Source: Corythucha ciliata (Eukaryota > Arthropoda > Insecta > Hemiptera > Tingidae). From it: 64,000 nt of DNA. Made by a program: the position numbers and the translations under genes. The stretch covers positions 61,293,971-61,357,970 of the forward strand of contig CM075943.1 in the NCBI GenBank assembly GCA_038030265.1, given 5' to 3'. The notes under the pieces are model-generated. The model worked only from the letters and a program-made list of their open reading frames with translations, did not search any database and had not been told where the DNA came from. Shown here one piece after another: positions 61,637 to 64,000 of this stretch (position 1 is the stretch's first letter; every line of letters starts with the position of its first letter).

Positions 61637-64000
61637 AGAAGTGGAAAAAATAATGTGCCGCGACCCAGATGACGAGAAGGCCGAACAGCATTTCGTCTCC
61701 ACACAGTCGAGGAATTCTTCTGGCGCGTATGTGGTCCGCCTCCCTTTCAAGGAAAACAAAGAATTACCGCCCTTTGGTGACAGTCATTCAACCGCATTTC
61801 GACTATGGATTAATCTTGAAAATAAGCTGAAAAAAAATGTCAAAATGAAAGTGTCCTACAACGAATTCATGCAGGAATACTTAGATCGAGGCCATATGCG
61901 ACTCGCGAAAAACGGAGGAAAATACTTCATTCCTCACTTCGCTATAACGCGCGATTCGCCAACCTCTCCTATACGCGTCGTCTTCGACGCCTCCTGTCCC
62001 GACTCCTCGGGTGTCTCGCTCAACGAGAGGTTGCTTACCGGACCACCTCTGCAGAAAGACATAACTGAAATTCTGACGTGTTTCCGTCTGGGGGCAATTG
62101 CGCTTACCACTGACATTAAAATGATGTATAGACACATCTGGCTGCACGCAGATGACCGCGTGTTCCAGCACATCCTCTGGCGCCCCAACGATACCGTGCC
62201 CGTAGAGGAGTACGAGTTATGTACAGTTACTTACGGCGTGAGCTCCGCGCCCTTTCTCGCACAACGTGTGCTACGACAATTGGTAGACGACTACGGCGAT
62301 GGATTCCCACTCGCGAAGCAAGCCATCATGGAATCGTGCTTCATGGACGACATTTGTATTTCACTCGCCGACGATGGGGAAGCGATTCGTTTCAAGGATG
62401 AACTTACTCAACTGCTCGGATTCGCTGGATTCGAACTCAGAAAATGGGCCTCCAACTCCAAACACGTATTGAAAACAATCCCAGTCAAACATCAAGCTCC
62501 CGGCATCACCATAAGACCCGACGACAAAATTTTCCCTATCCTTGGTTTATATTGGAATCCGCAGGAAGACGTATTCGGCTACAGAACGGTGCATTTCAGG
62601 TCAGCTACCACCAAACGTGCCGTGTTGTCACACGTGGCCTCCATATTTGATCCCCTCGGATGGTTATGTCCGGTGGTGTTCTGGGCAAAATGTTTCCTGC
62701 AGGACTTGTGGGCGATGGAACTTGGTTGGGACGAACCATTTCCTGAAGATGTGGCTACAAGGTGGGCGGCGTTCGCTTCACAACTCCCGTCGTTGGGTGA
62801 TATTAAAATCTCCCGTTTATGTAAACACTCGGCATGTGTGATGCCAGTAATCGTGGTTATGCCGCCGCTGTGTATCTAAGGTCTTCTCCCTGTGAAAATT
62901 CAAAGTGTGCCACAGTAACTCTTATCAAAGGAAAGTCAAGGGTAGCTCCGTTAAAAGTACAAACGATTCCTCGGCTAGAACTAAACGGAGCACTCTTACT
63001 GGCGAAGTTGCTCAAATCTCTCACTTATCTACAACGTCGTTTATGCACCACTCCTAAAATTTGTCTTTTCACTGACTCACAAGTTGTATTGTCCTGGTTA
63101 CGAACGCCACCCCACAAACTCAAAACTTATGTGGCAAATAGAGTCGTAAGAATTCTAGATACTACTCAGTTGGGACAGTGGAATCACATTTCATCGAGAG
63201 AAAATGCCGCCGATTGTGCATCTCGTGGACTCCTCCCATCAGACCTCCTTTCCTCGGACATATGGTGGCATGGACCAAAATTTCTCAAGTCGCCACCAAC
63301 GTCATGGCCTATAAATTCAGCGAATGCGCCTTTGCTCGACTCTATTCCTGAATTGAAAGAAACCCCTGTCACGCTGATTAACGTCGTAGACCCTGATCCT
63401 GCACCGAACGCTAACGATCTGATCCATTGTCTCTCCTTCAAATATTCGTCGTGGACGAAGTATCAACGAGTAGTCGCTTGGGTGAGACGATTTATCTTCA
63501 ACGCTCGTCATGATTTGGCCGAAAGACGTACTGGTCCTCTGGCCATCGAAGAATTGAACTCTGTCACAACTCTTTGTGTAAAAAAGGGCTCAAGAGGAAA
63601 CGTTTCGACGAGATATCCGGTCACTGCAAAAATGGACAACCAGTTTCAAGGCGATTACTTCCATGGTCTCCTTATCTCGACGAACAACAACTGCTAAGGG
63701 TGGGCGGCCGAATAGGGTGGTCGCAACTCAGCTCTTCCGCAAAGCATCCCCTCTTATTGTCGTCAAAAACGCGTCTGGCTGTCCTTTTGTGTGACTATTA
63801 TCACGTTTATCTCCTGCATGCTGGGCCGCAAGCAACTCAAGCTATGATTCAGCGCTCCTTCTCGATTTTAGGGTTGCGTTCACTTCTTCGAAAAAGAATT
63901 CGCAGTTGCTTGACGTGTCACAGGTTTCGATCTGTACAGACGCATCCCTTCATGGGTGACTTACCGGAAGATCGAGTGTCACCGACCAGACCGTTTCATC
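61637..64000 (+). pseudogene. BEL/Pao pol, second part of the split copy, runs off the window
   Basis: Continues the BEL copy from 56002: YFIPHFAITRDSPTSPIRVV, FDASCPDSSGVSLNE, LTTDIKMMYRHIWL, the catalytic FMDD (SCFMDDICIS), TTKRAVLSHVASIFDPLGWL, RNase H (CDASNRGYAAAVYL, LFTDSQVVLSWL) and the start of integrase (HAGPQATQAMIQRSFSILG, CLTCHRF) up to the window end. Frame changes occur near 62830 and 63660. FMDD in place of YMDD or YVDD is a mild variant. The integrase core and 3' LTR should lie just beyond 64000. Confidence 0.92.

Overview
This window is eukaryotic and almost certainly from an invertebrate animal. Two host loci have metazoan protein features and GT-AG introns: an ANTP-class homeobox gene on the + strand (exons between 17081 and 20395) and one exon of a Cys-loop ligand-gated ion channel on the - strand (47831-48012). 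The rest is repeat DNA: Ty3/gypsy, BEL/Pao and Ty1/copia LTR elements, a Penelope-like element, hAT-like and other TIR elements, a trapped MULE transposase fragment, and several families of degenerate minisatellites. The mix of BEL/Pao, Penelope-like, Mag-type gypsy and a P-element-style THAP start fits a protostome, perhaps an arthropod, but I cannot name the species.

Layout. 1-7500: a decayed gypsy element inside minisatellite A, its integrase split by a 3.5-kb hAT-like TIR element (3406-6888) that itself carries array A. 7690-17010: two inverted copies of a short repeat bracket a Penelope-like element (ORF 8336-10297, preceded by a THAP-like start) and a hAT-like composite (10697-16247). 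Nested in the composite is a second TIR element (11538-15823) with an 8-bp target duplication that carries arrays B, C and E. 17081-20642: the homeobox gene. 21198-33374: an apparently intact gypsy element with 192-bp LTRs that look identical, next to a frameshifted BEL/Pao element; both sit in the same CTAT(G) target within array A. 33375-34480: array remnants. 34650-44409: a copia element with 172-bp LTRs, its reverse transcriptase deleted and its integrase split by a ~6.8-kb TIR-bounded block holding smaller foldback elements and a hammerhead-like motif. 44449-44521: a tRNA-Thr(GGT)-like gene. 44646-45910: tandem repeats that look like a gypsy LTR ending at a primer-binding site. 47831-48012: the channel exon. 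49310-51990: arrays A, D, E and C again. 52653-64000: two BEL/Pao copies head to head, one split by a Mag-like gypsy (56003-61631) that has a MULE fragment between gag and pol.

The insertion order can be read from target duplications and reading frames. Removing the hAT-like element plus one 8-bp duplication puts the first gypsy integrase back in one frame. Removing the Mag-like gypsy plus one 5-bp duplication does the same for the BEL copy around it. The gypsy at 21198 landed on the edge of the target duplication made earlier by the BEL element.

The most unusual pattern is that long degenerate minisatellite arrays lie inside elements with terminal inverted repeats and 8-bp target duplications. 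The same array families recur at separate places in the window, so these elements may be moving satellite DNA around this genome. All calls come from reading the sequence; no database search was run.
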